From Shewanella indica (GTDB lineage: Bacteria; Pseudomonadota; Gammaproteobacteria; Enterobacterales; Shewanellaceae), in NCBI RefSeq assembly GCF_002836975.1, contig NZ_NIJK01000049.1:300-64299 (forward strand): a DNA stretch of 64,000 bases. Reading direction: 5' to 3'. Positions 44,000-53,139 of this stretch are shown here, in pieces. Numbering within the stretch: the first letter of the stretch is position 1; the number at the start of each line of letters is the position of its first letter. A model generated the notes under the pieces. That model made no database searches. It worked only from the letters and a program-made list of their open reading frames with translations, and was not told the origin of the DNA. The translations under genes and the position numbers were made by a program.

Positions 44000-44887
44000 G
44001 TGAGCAACAAGATAGATACCCGCAATTTCAGCTTGTTTATGAAAGGCTGCTGGCACTTCCTGCTGCACCTGAAACAGAGATTGCAGGACGATCAAATCAA
44101 TATCCGAGCCGGTCATCTGGCCTATGTGACCCTGCTGTCGCTGGTGCCCATGGTGGCCGTTACCATGTCTATGCTGTCGGCTTTCCCTGTATTCAAAGGG
44201 GTGCGGCAACTGATAGAAAATTTTATTTATCAAAACTTTTTGCCGGCCGCAGGTGATACGGTTCAGGTTTATATCAACGAGTTTGTCGGTAACGCTTCCA
44301 AGGGTACAGCCGTCGGTATCGGCGCCTTGGTGGTGGTGGCCATTTTACTGATCTCCGCCATCGACAAGGCATTGAATTATATCTGGCGCACCAAAGAAAA
44401 GCGCCAGACTGTCGTGTCTTTTTCCATGTATTGGATGATCCTGACGCTGGGCCCCGTGCTGATGGGTGCCAGCCTGGCGGCCACTTCCTACTTGGTATCG
44501 CTGAAAATATTCAATGAAGCCGATACTTATGGTGTAGGTAGTTTCTTTGTCGCGCGTTTGCCATTTCTGTTTTCTGTCGCGGCCTTCCTGCTGCTTTACA
44601 CTGTGGTCCCCAATCAAAAGGTGAAGCTGCTGCATGCCCTGCTCGGGGCCATAGTGGCTGCCTTGCTGTTTGAGGCGGGCAAGAAAGGCTTTGCCCTGTA
44701 TGTGACTCACTTCCCCAGCTACGAGGCGATTTACGGCGCCTTAGCGACGATTCCGATACTGTTTGTCTGGGTCTATCTGTCCTGGATGATAGTTCTGATG
44801 GGAGCCGAGATCACCGCTTCTTTGCCGGAATTCCTCGATGGTGACGCCCCATTGGAGCCGCTGGATGATGACCCCGGATCGGCATAA
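44000..44887 (+). CDS. YihY/BrkB-family inner membrane protein
   Basis: A 295-residue membrane protein with six predicted helices (about residues 35-260), of the YihY/BrkB family. Typical blocks are IRAGHLAYVTLLSLVPMVAV and the later LFVWVYLSWMIVLMGAEITASL. Despite older annotation as ribonuclease BN, the family role is unclear. Start is GTG 44000. The gene end overlaps the start of the peptidase gene by 23 bases. Confidence 0.9.
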   Translation: MSNKIDTRNFSLFMKGCWHFLLHLKQRLQDDQINIRAGHLAYVTLLSLVPMVAVTMSMLSAFPVFKGVRQLIENFIYQNFLPAAGDTVQVYINEFVGNASKGTAVGIGALVVVAILLISAIDKALNYIWRTKEKRQTVVSFSMYWMILTLGPVLMGASLAATSYLVSLKIFNEADTYGVGSFFVARLPFLFSVAAFLLLYTVVPNQKVKLLHALLGAIVAALLFEAGKKGFALYVTHFPSYEAIYGALATIPILFVWVYLSWMIVLMGAEITASLPEFLDGDAPLEPLDDDPGSA

Positions 44888-45830
44888 TCCGTTTGCCCGC
44901 GACTGGCTGGAGGTTGGTGGTGGCCACCGCCTGTATCTGGCGCAATTCGGCAACCCGGAAGGCATTCCGCTGCTGTATCTGCACGGCGGGCCCGGCGCCG
45001 GTTGCAGCCTTGAAGAGTTGGCGCTGTTTGATCTGCGCCGCTTTCGCTTATTGTTTCTGGATCAAAGGGGCGCAGGTTTATCGCGTTCCGAGAAAGGCCT
45101 GGCGCAGAATCACTTCCAGGGCCTGCTAGATGATCTCGAGTCGGTCAGAAAGGCGCTGCAGTTGCCGCGCTGGTGTCTGGCGGGGGGCTCGTTCGGGGCA
45201 ACCTTGGGGCTGGTGTACGGCGGTTTATTCCCTGAGCGGGTCATAGCCCAGACATATTGGGGCAGCTTTATCCCCTCTGCCGAGGGCCGCGATTGGCTCT
45301 ATGGTGCTGCTGGCGCCGCCAGCCGTTTCCCGGTGGACTATCATGGCTTTTCCCGCTGGCTATCCAGGAGTGAGCGCAGCACTGCGGCGCTGCTGGAAAG
45401 TTATGCCAAGGGATTTACCTGCCTCAATGCCCAGGATTATATCCGCAGTTGGTTGCGCTGGGAGCAGCATCTGTCTTTACCCGGGGTGCTGTTGCCGCCG
45501 CCAAGGGCGCCTAGGGACAGCAATATGGCCAGAATCGAACTTCACTATGCCCGCCATCACTATTTCGAAGCCATGAGTCTGTTTGATGCAGGGCTCAATA
45601 ACTGGCCGAAACATACCCGCTTGCTGCAGGGGGAAAACGACTGGGTCTGTCCAACTCACTTGCTGCAGGCTCAGCTTGCGCGCCAGAGCTGCCCGATCGA
45701 GTTGCAGCTGGTGGCCGGAGGTCATCACTCGCTGGTGGATGATAAAATGCGTCACGCCGTGGTTGCAGCCCTGTGTGCTATGGGCGACACTGCGGCCTCT
45801 TGTGAAACAGAATTAAGGAGTCAGGATTGA
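44865..45830 (+). CDS. Alpha/beta hydrolase, prolyl iminopeptidase-like (S33)
   Basis: A 321-residue serine hydrolase. The oxyanion loop HGGPGAGCS is at residues 40-48, the DQRGAGLSR block near 66, and the nucleophile Ser109 in GGSFGATLG; the late VAGGHHSLVDD provides the catalytic histidine. These are the marks of prolyl aminopeptidases, which remove N-terminal proline from peptides. GGAG lies seven bases before ATG 44865. The stop overlaps the dtd start, so yihY, this gene, dtd and the thioesterase form one operon. Confidence 0.88.
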   Translation: MMTPDRHNPFARDWLEVGGGHRLYLAQFGNPEGIPLLYLHGGPGAGCSLEELALFDLRRFRLLFLDQRGAGLSRSEKGLAQNHFQGLLDDLESVRKALQLPRWCLAGGSFGATLGLVYGGLFPERVIAQTYWGSFIPSAEGRDWLYGAAGAASRFPVDYHGFSRWLSRSERSTAALLESYAKGFTCLNAQDYIRSWLRWEQHLSLPGVLLPPPRAPRDSNMARIELHYARHHYFEAMSLFDAGLNNWPKHTRLLQGENDWVCPTHLLQAQLARQSCPIELQLVAGGHHSLVDDKMRHAVVAALCAMGDTAASCETELRSQD

Positions 45831-46264
45831 TCGCCCTGATACAGAGAGTCAGCCGTGCCAAGGTAACGGTTGCCGATGAAGTGACCGGCGCCATAGATAA
45901 AGGTTTGTTGGTGTTGTTGGGCGTTGAACGCCAGGATGATATGGCGGCGATGGAAAAGCTGGCCACCAAGGTGATGAATTACCGGGTGTTCAGCGATGAC
46001 AACGGCAAGATGAACCTCAATCTGACTCAGGTTGGCGGGCAGTTGTTGGTGGTGTCGCAATTTACCCTGGCGGCCGATACCAGCCGCGGTCTACGTCCCA
46101 GTTTCTCGGGTGGTGCCAGTCCGGCTCAGGCCGAAGAGCTCTATGAAGCCTTTGTGGCATTTTGCCGCAGCAAGGGGGTGACCACAGAAACCGGCCGCTT
46201 CGCTGCCGATATGCAGGTGGAACTGCTGAACGACGGGCCAGTGACCTTTAATCTGAGTGTTTGA
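45827..46264 (+). CDS. dtd: D-aminoacyl-tRNA deacylase DTD
   Basis: A 145-residue enzyme that hydrolyses D-amino acids (and glycine mischarged on tRNA-Ala) from tRNA. The catalytic SQFTLAADTSRGLRPSF and the C-terminal NDGPVTFNLSV motifs are both present. The start is TTG 45827, giving MIALIQRVSRAKVTV, preceded by AAGGAG with normal spacing; it overlaps the preceding stop. Length is typical. Confidence 0.95.
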   Translation: MIALIQRVSRAKVTVADEVTGAIDKGLLVLLGVERQDDMAAMEKLATKVMNYRVFSDDNGKMNLNLTQVGGQLLVVSQFTLAADTSRGLRPSFSGGASPAQAEELYEAFVAFCRSKGVTTETGRFAADMQVELLNDGPVTFNLSV

Positions 46265-46265
46265 T

Positions 46266-46736
46266 ATGTCTGAGCCATCACTGCTTAAGCAGCTGGAAAA
46301 CACCTGGCATGGCACCATCCCCGTCAGTGCCTTTATGGGGATCCGGCCACTGGCTTTTGATGGCACAGAATTTCGTGTCGGTGCACCGCTGCCGCTCAAT
46401 ATCAATCTGCATCAGACCATGTTTGCCGGCAGTATCTATACCCTGTGCACTCTGTGTGGCTGGGGCATGCTCTGGCTGCAACAGCAGCGGGCCGGCGTGA
46501 GTGGTGATATAGTGCTGGCCCAGGCCGAGATCCGTTATCGGGCGCCGGTGACTGCCAATCCAGGTGAGTTGATTGAAGCCAGAGTCAGCTGGCCGGGCGT
46601 GTCACTGACGCCTTTGAGTGAAGGGCGCAGGGTTAAAGTCAGGCTGGAGGTGGAACTCTGGAGTCACGGCCTTTGCTGTGCTTCTTTCTTGGGGGTTTAC
46701 GTTAGCCAGCCCAAGCAAGAGCCTACCCTGTCCTAG
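46266..46736 (+). CDS. Hotdog thioesterase-like protein, YiiD C-terminal domain family
   Basis: A 156-residue single-domain protein. The central helix region NLHQTMFAGSIYTLCTLCGWG and the following VLAQAEIRYRAPV match the putative thioesterase domain found at the C-terminus of E. coli YiiD. It directly follows dtd, an arrangement I recall as frequent in Shewanella and Vibrio. A GTG three codons earlier is also possible. Substrate unknown. Confidence 0.85.
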   Translation: MSEPSLLKQLENTWHGTIPVSAFMGIRPLAFDGTEFRVGAPLPLNINLHQTMFAGSIYTLCTLCGWGMLWLQQQRAGVSGDIVLAQAEIRYRAPVTANPGELIEARVSWPGVSLTPLSEGRRVKVRLEVELWSHGLCCASFLGVYVSQPKQEPTLS

Positions 46737-46945
46737 CTGGGATTATCTGGGCTTACAGGTTCGGTTTAACCTGGTAAGCCTTGAGTGATAAGCCCTGGAT
46801 AACAGCCATTCCTTTCTAAAAAATCGAATTTAATATCAAATTTTCTCCGCTTTTTTTCTATTTTATCCATCAGTAAACTGCTCAGCATAGATTGGAGCAA
46901 AAGCTCTGACTCAAACAAATTCCCGAATCGAAGCGGAGCAGTATC

Positions 46946-47539
46946 ATGAGCAAAGTATTAGTTTTGAAATCCAGCATCCTGGGTGGTTACTCTCAGTCCG
47001 GTCTCTTGGTCGACCATCTGATCAAGCATTGGCAGGAGCAGGGTTCCAGCATCACAGTCAGGGATCTGGCGGTCGAGCCGCTGCCGGTACTGGACGGTGA
47101 AATTGCCAGCGGCCTGCGCGGCGGCGAACAGCTGAGCGAGCGCCAGCAACAGGCGTTGGCCTTGTCTGATGAGCTGATCCAGGAACTGAAAGATCACGAC
47201 ACACTAGTAATAGCTGCGCCCATGTATAACTTCGGTATTCCGACCCAGTTGAAAAACTGGATTGACCTGATTGCCCGCGCCGGCGTGAGTTTCAGTTACA
47301 CAGAAAATGGTCCTGTGGGTCTTATCACTGGTAAGCGTGCGGTAGTGATCACTACCCGAGGTGGGGTCCACAAAGACTCGACCACAGACCATGTGGTGCC
47401 TTATCTGAAAACCGTGCTGGGCTTTATTGGAATTACCGAAGTGGAAACCGTCTACGGTGAAGCGCTGAACATGGGCCCGGATGCCAACGCTAAAGGTATT
47501 TCAGCAGCCAAATCTTCGCTGGCGGCCATCTCTGCCTGA
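46946..47539 (+). CDS. azoR: FMN-dependent NADH-azoreductase
   Basis: A 197-residue flavodoxin-like quinone/azo reductase. The FMN phosphate loop SSILGGYSQSG is near residue 9, APMYNFGIPTQLKNWID near residue 91 and the TRGG loop near residue 138 are typical AzoR blocks. It reduces quinones and azo compounds using NADH, protecting against thiol stress. The ATG has GGAG upstream. The 209-base space before it holds the promoter region and no other recognisable feature. A strong terminator follows. Confidence 0.95.
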   Translation: MSKVLVLKSSILGGYSQSGLLVDHLIKHWQEQGSSITVRDLAVEPLPVLDGEIASGLRGGEQLSERQQQALALSDELIQELKDHDTLVIAAPMYNFGIPTQLKNWIDLIARAGVSFSYTENGPVGLITGKRAVVITTRGGVHKDSTTDHVVPYLKTVLGFIGITEVETVYGEALNMGPDANAKGISAAKSSLAAISA

Positions 47540-47598
47540 GGCAAACATCTCTTCCACCATCAATCTGAACGCCAGTTGTTTGACTGATTTGGTTCTAC

Positions 47599-47630
47599 TG
47601 CCCCGGAGGTCACTCCCCGGGGCTTTTTTG
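47599..47630 (+). terminator. Terminator of azoR
   Basis: TGCCCCGG...CCGGGGC stem followed by six T, 60 bases after the azoR stop. Confidence 0.9.
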
Positions 47631-47777
47631 TGACGGCTTGTCCGGCTCGAGCGCCTTGCTGCAAAGGGGACAAGCGGCATTAACCCCTTCGGCGGGCCAC
47701 TGCTCGCGATAACGTACCCGCGCAGAGGCTTGGCCGCGATGTTGGCTTATCTGAAATCGCCCGGGCTTGCTTGTCAT
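47610..47777 (-). CDS. Small hypothetical protein, 55 aa, with CxxC motif
   Basis: Reading the minus strand from ATG 47777 gives 55 residues: MTSKPGRFQISQHRGQ..., then VRYREQWPAEGV and a CPLC pair near residues 37-40 followed by SKALEPDKPSQ. It begins only five bases after the rhodanese stop, which suggests translational coupling, and its codon pattern is sensible. It ends inside the azoR terminator stem. The CPLC pair could bind metal or be redox active. I know no family. Confidence 0.5.
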   Translation of the reverse strand: MTSKPGRFQISQHRGQASARVRYREQWPAEGVNAACPLCSKALEPDKPSQKSPGE

Positions 47778-47782
47778 TGTGG

Positions 47783-48103
47783 TTACTCAGGCTTGCCGCA
47801 GACCAGCTCCTTGAAGGCGCCGCCGTTGAGCACGCAATCAAAGCCATTGGCTCGCAGAATGTCGCAGCCTTTTTGGGCGCGCATGCCGGCGCCGCAATAG
47901 AGCACAAAGGGTTCCTGCTTATTCGGTTGCTGCTTGAGCCAGGTATCCAGGGTATCCAGCGGCACATTTACTGCCTGTGGCAGGTGTCCTTCGGCATATT
48001 CGGCGGCCGAGCGGACATCCAGTACCCGGACTCCCTTGGCGATCATCTCATGGCACTGCTCTGGGTTCAGACGGCCATCTTGTGGCGTGGCGTTGGTTTG
48101 CAT
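47783..48103 (-). CDS. Rhodanese-like sulfurtransferase domain protein
   Basis: A 106-residue single rhodanese domain. VLDVRSAAEYAEGHLPQAVNVP is the CH2-type signature and the active-site loop is YCGAGMRA with the persulfide-forming cysteine near residue 71. Single-domain rhodaneses carry sulfane sulfur for thiosulfate or cyanide handling. ATG 48103 is used; a TTG six codons upstream is less likely. No signal peptide. A small coupled gene follows at 47777. Confidence 0.9.
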   Translation of the reverse strand: MQTNATPQDGRLNPEQCHEMIAKGVRVLDVRSAAEYAEGHLPQAVNVPLDTLDTWLKQQPNKQEPFVLYCGAGMRAQKGCDILRANGFDCVLNGGAFKELVCGKPE

Positions 48104-48249
48104 TTTCAGACTCTCTATCAATTAGAAATTTTTTAATAAGGTTAATCTTATGGAATTGAAAATGCAATGGCCTGGATGCTGGCCGTTTTCTCGCCAGGGC
48201 TGTTTTTTGTTCTATCCTTTGGAAAAAGGAAATGATTTGAAAATAGTGT

Positions 48250-49377
48250 ATGGATAAGAATATATTATCATCCCACTGGTTGCAGGGGCACAACGCTTCT
48301 GAGCGCCTGGAGCGCATTCACGAACATCTGCTACTCAGCTACCCTTGGGTGGATCGTATTGCCTGCGCCCTGTATCACGAGTCGACCGGGCTGCTAAAAA
48401 CCTTTATCAACAGTACTCACAGGGGCCAGGCCATAGTGGGTTATGGATATCCCATGTCCGACAGCCCGGTGCTCAGCCAACTGGCCGACACAGGGCAGTA
48501 TCGGGTGATAGACGATATCAAGGCCAATATCTTGCCGGAAAACAGCCATTCGCGTTGGCTGCTGGAGCAGGATTACAACTCCTCCCTTACCGTGCCCCTC
48601 TATGATGAACAGAGGTTTCTGGGGTTTCTGTTTTTCGATTCATACCGCGTGGCGGCCTTCGATGCCAAGGCGCAGCGGGATATGGTGCTCTATGCTAACT
48701 TGATCAATATGTCTCTGTGCGCAGAACTCAGAGCGGTGCGCACTATTCTCGCCTCGGCTCAGGTGGCAAGGGACTTTGCCGACCTGCGCGACTTTGAAAC
48801 CGGCGCGCACCTGGATCGCATGGCGGCCTATTCGGGCCTGATCGCCGGTATAGTCGCCCCCAAATACGGCCTGAGTGATGAGCAGATAGAACATATTACC
48901 CAGTTTGCGCCGCTGCATGACATAGGCAAGATAGGTATTCCGGACAAGGTGTTGTTGAAAGAGGGGCCCTTAAGCATAGACGAGCGTACTCTGATGGAGA
49001 CCCATGTGGATAAGGGCGAGTGCCTGATCCGCAAGGTGCCGGGGGATTTTGGTCTGGCGCATCTGCCGGATTCGGCGATCATGCTCAACATAGTGGCCTG
49101 TCATCATGAGTATCTGGATGGCAGCGGTTATCCCCGAGGCTTAAAGGGTGAAGAGGTGCCGATTGAAGCCAGAGTCGTTACTGTGGCGGATATCTTCGAT
49201 GCTCTCAGCAGCGAGCGACCCTATAAGCAGGCCTGGCCACTGGATGCCTGTTTTCGTGAGTTGAGAAGCATGGTGGCCGCCGGCAAACTGGACGGTCACT
49301 GCGTCGAAGCCTTGGCGGCTTCGACTACACAGATCCTGGATATCATGGGGCGCTGCCGCGACGACAAGGCGGCCTGA
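48250..49377 (+). CDS. GAF and HD-GYP domain protein, probable cyclic di-GMP phosphodiesterase
   Basis: A 375-residue cytosolic signalling protein. The first part (about residues 15-165) is GAF-like; the HD-GYP domain follows with HDIGKIGIPDKVLLKEG near residue 223, the HHEYLDGSGYPRGL signature near residue 287, and DIFDALSSERPYK. HD-GYP proteins degrade cyclic di-GMP or related dinucleotides, here probably controlled by the GAF sensor. All visible catalytic motifs are intact. The ribosome site is weak (AAGGAAATG is far from the ATG), so the start is moderately certain. Stand-alone gene. Confidence 0.92.
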   Translation: MDKNILSSHWLQGHNASERLERIHEHLLLSYPWVDRIACALYHESTGLLKTFINSTHRGQAIVGYGYPMSDSPVLSQLADTGQYRVIDDIKANILPENSHSRWLLEQDYNSSLTVPLYDEQRFLGFLFFDSYRVAAFDAKAQRDMVLYANLINMSLCAELRAVRTILASAQVARDFADLRDFETGAHLDRMAAYSGLIAGIVAPKYGLSDEQIEHITQFAPLHDIGKIGIPDKVLLKEGPLSIDERTLMETHVDKGECLIRKVPGDFGLAHLPDSAIMLNIVACHHEYLDGSGYPRGLKGEEVPIEARVVTVADIFDALSSERPYKQAWPLDACFRELRSMVAAGKLDGHCVEALAASTTQILDIMGRCRDDKAA

Positions 49378-49418
49378 AAGGCCCCTGCATGTGCCGATTT
49401 ATCCCACTAAAGCTCTTT

Positions 49419-49470
49419 GGGCTTCCTCTGGTTTTTTTAGGGCCTCCTCTGGTTTTCTAGGGCTTCCAGG
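49419..49470. repeat. Imperfect tandem repeat of about 21 bp
   Basis: The unit GGGCTTCCTCTGGTTTT occurs twice with small changes and a third time in part, between the HD-GYP gene and the end of the aryl polyene operon. Confidence 0.6.
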
Positions 49471-49478
49471 GGCTAAGC

Positions 49479-50711
49479 TCAGTCCTGCCAGCGGCGGAAG
49501 ATCAGCGAAGTATTGATGCCGCCAAAGGCAAAGTTATTGCTCATCACCAGGTCGGTATCCAGTGCCCGGCCTTCGGCGCGAATATAATCCAGCTCGGCGC
49601 AATCCTCGGCGACATTCTCCAGGTTGATAGTGGGGGCAAACCAGCCGTCACGCATCATCATAATGCTCCACCAGGCTTCCAGTGCGCCGCAAGCGCCCAG
49701 GGTATGGCCGGTATAGCTCTTCAGTGATGAAATCGGTATCTGCTTACCAAATACTGCGGCGGTAGCCCGGCTCTCGGCGGCATCGCCGCGGTCGGTGGCC
49801 GTACCGTGGGCGTTGACATAGCCTATCTGCTGCGGCGCTATCTTGGCATCTTTGAGTGCCAGCCGAATCGCCTTTTCCATGGTGTCGGCGTTCGGTTGCG
49901 TCACATGCAGGCCGTCTGAGTTGGTACCAAAACCCAGCACCTCGGCGTAGATACGCGCGCCTCTGGCCTTGGCATGCTCCAGCTCTTCGAGCACCAGGGT
50001 ACAGGCGCCTTCGCCTATCACCAGGCCGTCTCGGTCGCGATCGAAAGGCCTAGGGGTCAACTCAGGAGTGTCGTTGCGGGTACTGGTGGCAAACAGGGTG
50101 TCGAACACGACTGCCTCTGTGGGGCAGAGTTCTTCGCCGCCCCCGGCCAGCATCAAATCCTGCTGGCCATACTTGATGGCTTCATAGGCATAACCTATGC
50201 CCTGGCTGCCGGACGTACAGGCGCTGCTGGTGGTTAATACCCGCCCCTTGAGGCCGAAAAATACCCCGACATTGACCGCCGTGGTATGGGCCATCATGCG
50301 GATATAGCTGGTGGCGGTAACGCCGCTCATATCGCCGTGTTTGAGCATGTCGCCAAAGGCGGTGATGGGATCTGTACTGCCGGTGGAAGAGCCGTAGGCT
50401 ATGCCCATGGCGCCTGAGGCTATCAGAGGATCATGCAACAGGCCGGCATCCTCCAGCGCCATTTCACTGGCGCGGGTGGCCATCAGAGACACCCGGCCCA
50501 TGGAGCGGATCTTCTTGCGCGAATAGTGTGCCGGAGTGCTGAAGTCGCTGACCGGCGCCGCCAGACGGGTGTGCAGGCCATCAAACCTGTCCCATTCATC
50601 CATGCGAACCACGGCATTTTGGCCTGCTTGCAGCCTGGCCTTGACACTGTCCCAATCCTGGCCCAGGGCGGAAATGCCGCCCATGCCGGTAATCACCACC
50701 CTGCGGCTCAT
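49479..50711 (-). CDS. Beta-ketoacyl-ACP synthase, aryl polyene cluster (ApeR position)
   Basis: A 410-residue FabF-like ketosynthase that condenses malonyl-ACP with an acyl chain. The catalytic triad is intact: C165 in SSACTSGSQG, His in VNAHGTATDRGD and His in SYTGHTLGACGALE. It is the last gene of the operon. Its place after ketoreductase, dehydratase and another ketosynthase equals apeR in the E. coli/Xenorhabdus nomenclature as I recall it. The ApeR role is thought to be in a separate acyl chain rather than in polyene elongation. Start overlaps the ketoreductase stop by four bases. Confidence 0.9.
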   Translation of the reverse strand: MSRRVVITGMGGISALGQDWDSVKARLQAGQNAVVRMDEWDRFDGLHTRLAAPVSDFSTPAHYSRKKIRSMGRVSLMATRASEMALEDAGLLHDPLIASGAMGIAYGSSTGSTDPITAFGDMLKHGDMSGVTATSYIRMMAHTTAVNVGVFFGLKGRVLTTSSACTSGSQGIGYAYEAIKYGQQDLMLAGGGEELCPTEAVVFDTLFATSTRNDTPELTPRPFDRDRDGLVIGEGACTLVLEELEHAKARGARIYAEVLGFGTNSDGLHVTQPNADTMEKAIRLALKDAKIAPQQIGYVNAHGTATDRGDAAESRATAAVFGKQIPISSLKSYTGHTLGACGALEAWWSIMMMRDGWFAPTINLENVAEDCAELDYIRAEGRALDTDLVMSNNFAFGGINTSLIFRRWQD

Positions 50712-51433
50712 AGCATGCCTCCGTTGACCGAGATCACCTGGCGGGTGATATAACCGGCTTCGTCAGACATCAGGAAGTTGGCCAGGGCCGCTATCTCTTC
50801 AGGCTGGCCCATGCGCCGCAACGGCACCAGTTGCTGTACCAGTTCGGGGCTGAAGGCATCGACCATTTCGGTTTCGATAATCCCGGGAGCGATGCAGTTG
50901 ACCGTGATCTTACGTTTGGCCAGCTCCAGTGCCAGCGCCTTGGTGGCGCCTATGATACCGGCCTTGGAGGCGCTGTAGTTCACCTGGCCACGGTTACCGG
51001 CCAAACCGGAAACTGAAGACAGCGTAATGATGCGGCCGCCCTTGCGCCGTTGGATCATCGGCATCAGTGCCGGATGGATCACATTGTAGAAACCATCGAG
51101 ATTGGTGTGGATGACACCGTCCCATTCGGCCTCTGTCATCGCCGGGAAAGCCGTATCGCGGGCGATACCGGCATTGAGAACCAGGCCGTGATAGGCACCG
51201 TTGGCTTCGATGTCTGCCTCAATGACTTGGCGGCAGGTCTGGCGCTCGGCAACATCAAACTGCAGCAGGCTGACCTTGACGCCCAAGGCTTGGATTTCGG
51301 CGGCGCTGGCCTCGGCGGCCGCTCGATTGGCATGAAAGTGCAGGGCGATATCAAAGCCGGATTGCGCCAGACGCAGGGCGATAGCCTTGCCTATGCCGCG
51401 GCTGGAACCTGTGACCAAAACTCTCTTTGTCAT
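50708..51433 (-). CDS. 3-ketoacyl-ACP reductase, FabG-like, aryl polyene cluster (ApeQ position)
   Basis: A 241-residue short-chain dehydrogenase reducing the beta-keto group of the growing chain with NADPH. The cofactor loop GSSRGIGKAIAL is at residue 8, the NAG strand near 85, and catalytic Ser and YxxxK appear in SSVSGLAGNRGQVNYSASKAG. Four-base overlaps on both sides join it to the ketosynthase and the dehydratase. Confidence 0.92.
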   Translation of the reverse strand: MTKRVLVTGSSRGIGKAIALRLAQSGFDIALHFHANRAAAEASAAEIQALGVKVSLLQFDVAERQTCRQVIEADIEANGAYHGLVLNAGIARDTAFPAMTEAEWDGVIHTNLDGFYNVIHPALMPMIQRRKGGRIITLSSVSGLAGNRGQVNYSASKAGIIGATKALALELAKRKITVNCIAPGIIETEMVDAFSPELVQQLVPLRRMGQPEEIAALANFLMSDEAGYITRQVISVNGGML

Positions 51434-51921
51434 GCGGAATCTCCCTGCATCGCCTCCAGACTACCGGCAATATAGGCCTGGGTGTCCTGGGGCTGAAAAA
51501 CGTTTACATTGGCGCTGGCGATCTCTGTTTCGCCATCAAAGATGCGGCAGTCGAACACTGCCAGTCCCGTGTCTTCCTGATAGAGGCGCTGCACCTGAGT
51601 CAGGTATTCGCGTCCGGGCAGGAATCCCGGGGTATGCATGCTGAGCTTACGGCTGCCCAGCAAAAAACCGACCCGGATAATATCACCGCGGGCCTCGGCT
51701 TCCACTCCGGCCAGTGCCGCTATGCTCTGGGCCATATATTCTATGCCGACATAATTGGGCACCAGAGCCCGGGCGTCATCGAAATAGGGGCTCTGCTCAC
51801 TAATCTTCACCTTGGTCAGCAGCCTGTCTTGGCTGTGCTCGACCACGGCGTCTATCAGTATCATGGGCGCCCTGTGGGGCAGAAAATCGGCGATATCACG
51901 CTCGGTTAAAGGCTGGGTCAT
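51430..51921 (-). CDS. Hotdog 3-hydroxyacyl-ACP dehydratase, aryl polyene cluster (ApeP position)
   Basis: A 163-residue hotdog protein. The beginning DFLPHRAPMILIDAVVEH resembles the first strand and helix of FabZ/FabA dehydratases and the central helix is NYVGIEYMAQSIAALAG. In characterised aryl polyene systems ApeP pairs with ApeI to form the active dehydratase; a second dehydratase lies at 61971, consistent with that. It overlaps both neighbours by four bases. Confidence 0.88.
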   Translation of the reverse strand: MTQPLTERDIADFLPHRAPMILIDAVVEHSQDRLLTKVKISEQSPYFDDARALVPNYVGIEYMAQSIAALAGVEAEARGDIIRVGFLLGSRKLSMHTPGFLPGREYLTQVQRLYQEDTGLAVFDCRIFDGETEIASANVNVFQPQDTQAYIAGSLEAMQGDSA

Positions 51922-53108
51922 TCCGGGGCTCCACGGCTGAAGATCAGGCTGGCATTGCTGCCGCCAAAGGCGAAGGAGTTACTCATCAGGTGATTCAGTG
52001 AGTGGCGGCTACCCTGTTTGACCAGCGGCAGTGCGGGATCCTTGCCATCCTGCTCACCGTCCCACAGATGCGGCGGCAGTTGCCCATAACGGTTGAGGGG
52101 CGAGAGCAGCAGCCAGCAGAATACCGCTTCCAATGCCCCGGCGGCGCCCAGTGCGTGGCCGGTCAAGGGTTTGGTGGAACTGCAAGGCGGCAGTGCTTCG
52201 GCAAATACCGAGTGCATGGCGCGGCTTTCCATGGCGTCATTCTTGGGGGTGGCAGTGCCGTGCAGATTGACATAGTCGATGTCATCAGGCGCCAGCCCCG
52301 CCTGCTTGAGTGCCATCTCCATGGCAGCAATCGCACCGTTGCCCTCGGGATGGGGCGCCGAGATATGGTGGGCATCGGCCGACTCGCCAACACCGGACAG
52401 CAGCACCTGGCCGCTTCCTCTCTCCAGAGTAAACAGCGCCGCGCCTTCACCTATGTTGATGCCGTCGCGGTTGGCGCTGAATGGATTGCAGTGCCCCTTG
52501 GAGACAGACTCCAGTGCATCGAAGCCGTTGAGGGTCAATTGGCACAGGCTGTCGACCCCGCCGACTATCACCATGTCGCACAGCCCGGCATGCAACAGCC
52601 GTTTACCGGCGGCAAACACCTTGGCGCTGGAGGAGCAGGCCGTCGACAGTGTGTAACAGGGGCCGCTCAGCTTGAACCAGGTTTGCAGGAAGCGACTGGT
52701 GCCCCCCAGCTCCTGCTGAAAATAGTGGTAATCAGAGGGGAAATGACCGTGGCGATTGCGGTACTCCAGTGCCTCTTCACCCTTGGAGATCCCCGAGGTG
52801 CTGGTGCCTATGACAACCGCGATGCGCTCCTGGCCATATTTGGCCTTGGCGGCTTCCACCGCCGGGGTAATTTGCAGGGCGGCGCACAGCAACAGGGCGT
52901 TGTTACGACAGTCATAGTCGGCAAACTCGGCGGGAATGGCCGGTAATTCGCTGTCCACTACCCCGACTATGGCCGGCCGTTCAAACAACAGGTTGTCGCG
53001 GCTGACCATGCCGCGGCTGTCACCGGCGAGCAAGGCGTTAAGCACCTCGTCGGCCCGGTTGCCGAGAGGGGTACAAAAACCCGCATGATTTATGGCTGTA
53101 GTTGTCAT
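51918..53108 (-). CDS. Beta-ketoacyl-ACP synthase, aryl polyene cluster (ApeO position)
   Basis: A 396-residue ketosynthase with intact triad: C158 in STACSSSAKV, His in VNLHGTATPKND and His in PLTGHALGAAGALEA. In known systems ApeO pairs with a chain length factor (ApeC) and elongates the aryl starter to the conjugated polyene; no chain length factor is visible in this window, so it should lie beyond the right edge. The gene begins 31 bases after the DUF3261 gene stop, one of the few gaps in the operon. Confidence 0.9.
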   Translation of the reverse strand: MTTTAINHAGFCTPLGNRADEVLNALLAGDSRGMVSRDNLLFERPAIVGVVDSELPAIPAEFADYDCRNNALLLCAALQITPAVEAAKAKYGQERIAVVIGTSTSGISKGEEALEYRNRHGHFPSDYHYFQQELGGTSRFLQTWFKLSGPCYTLSTACSSSAKVFAAGKRLLHAGLCDMVIVGGVDSLCQLTLNGFDALESVSKGHCNPFSANRDGINIGEGAALFTLERGSGQVLLSGVGESADAHHISAPHPEGNGAIAAMEMALKQAGLAPDDIDYVNLHGTATPKNDAMESRAMHSVFAEALPPCSSTKPLTGHALGAAGALEAVFCWLLLSPLNRYGQLPPHLWDGEQDGKDPALPLVKQGSRHSLNHLMSNSFAFGGSNASLIFSRGAPE

Positions 53109-53139
53109 ATCTCTGTTTTGGGATCCGGCCCTGTATCCA

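Noticed and set aside
52002..52946. Open frame of 314 codons opposite the second ketosynthase
   Set aside because: Antisense shadow; the ketosynthase triad on the minus strand is intact.
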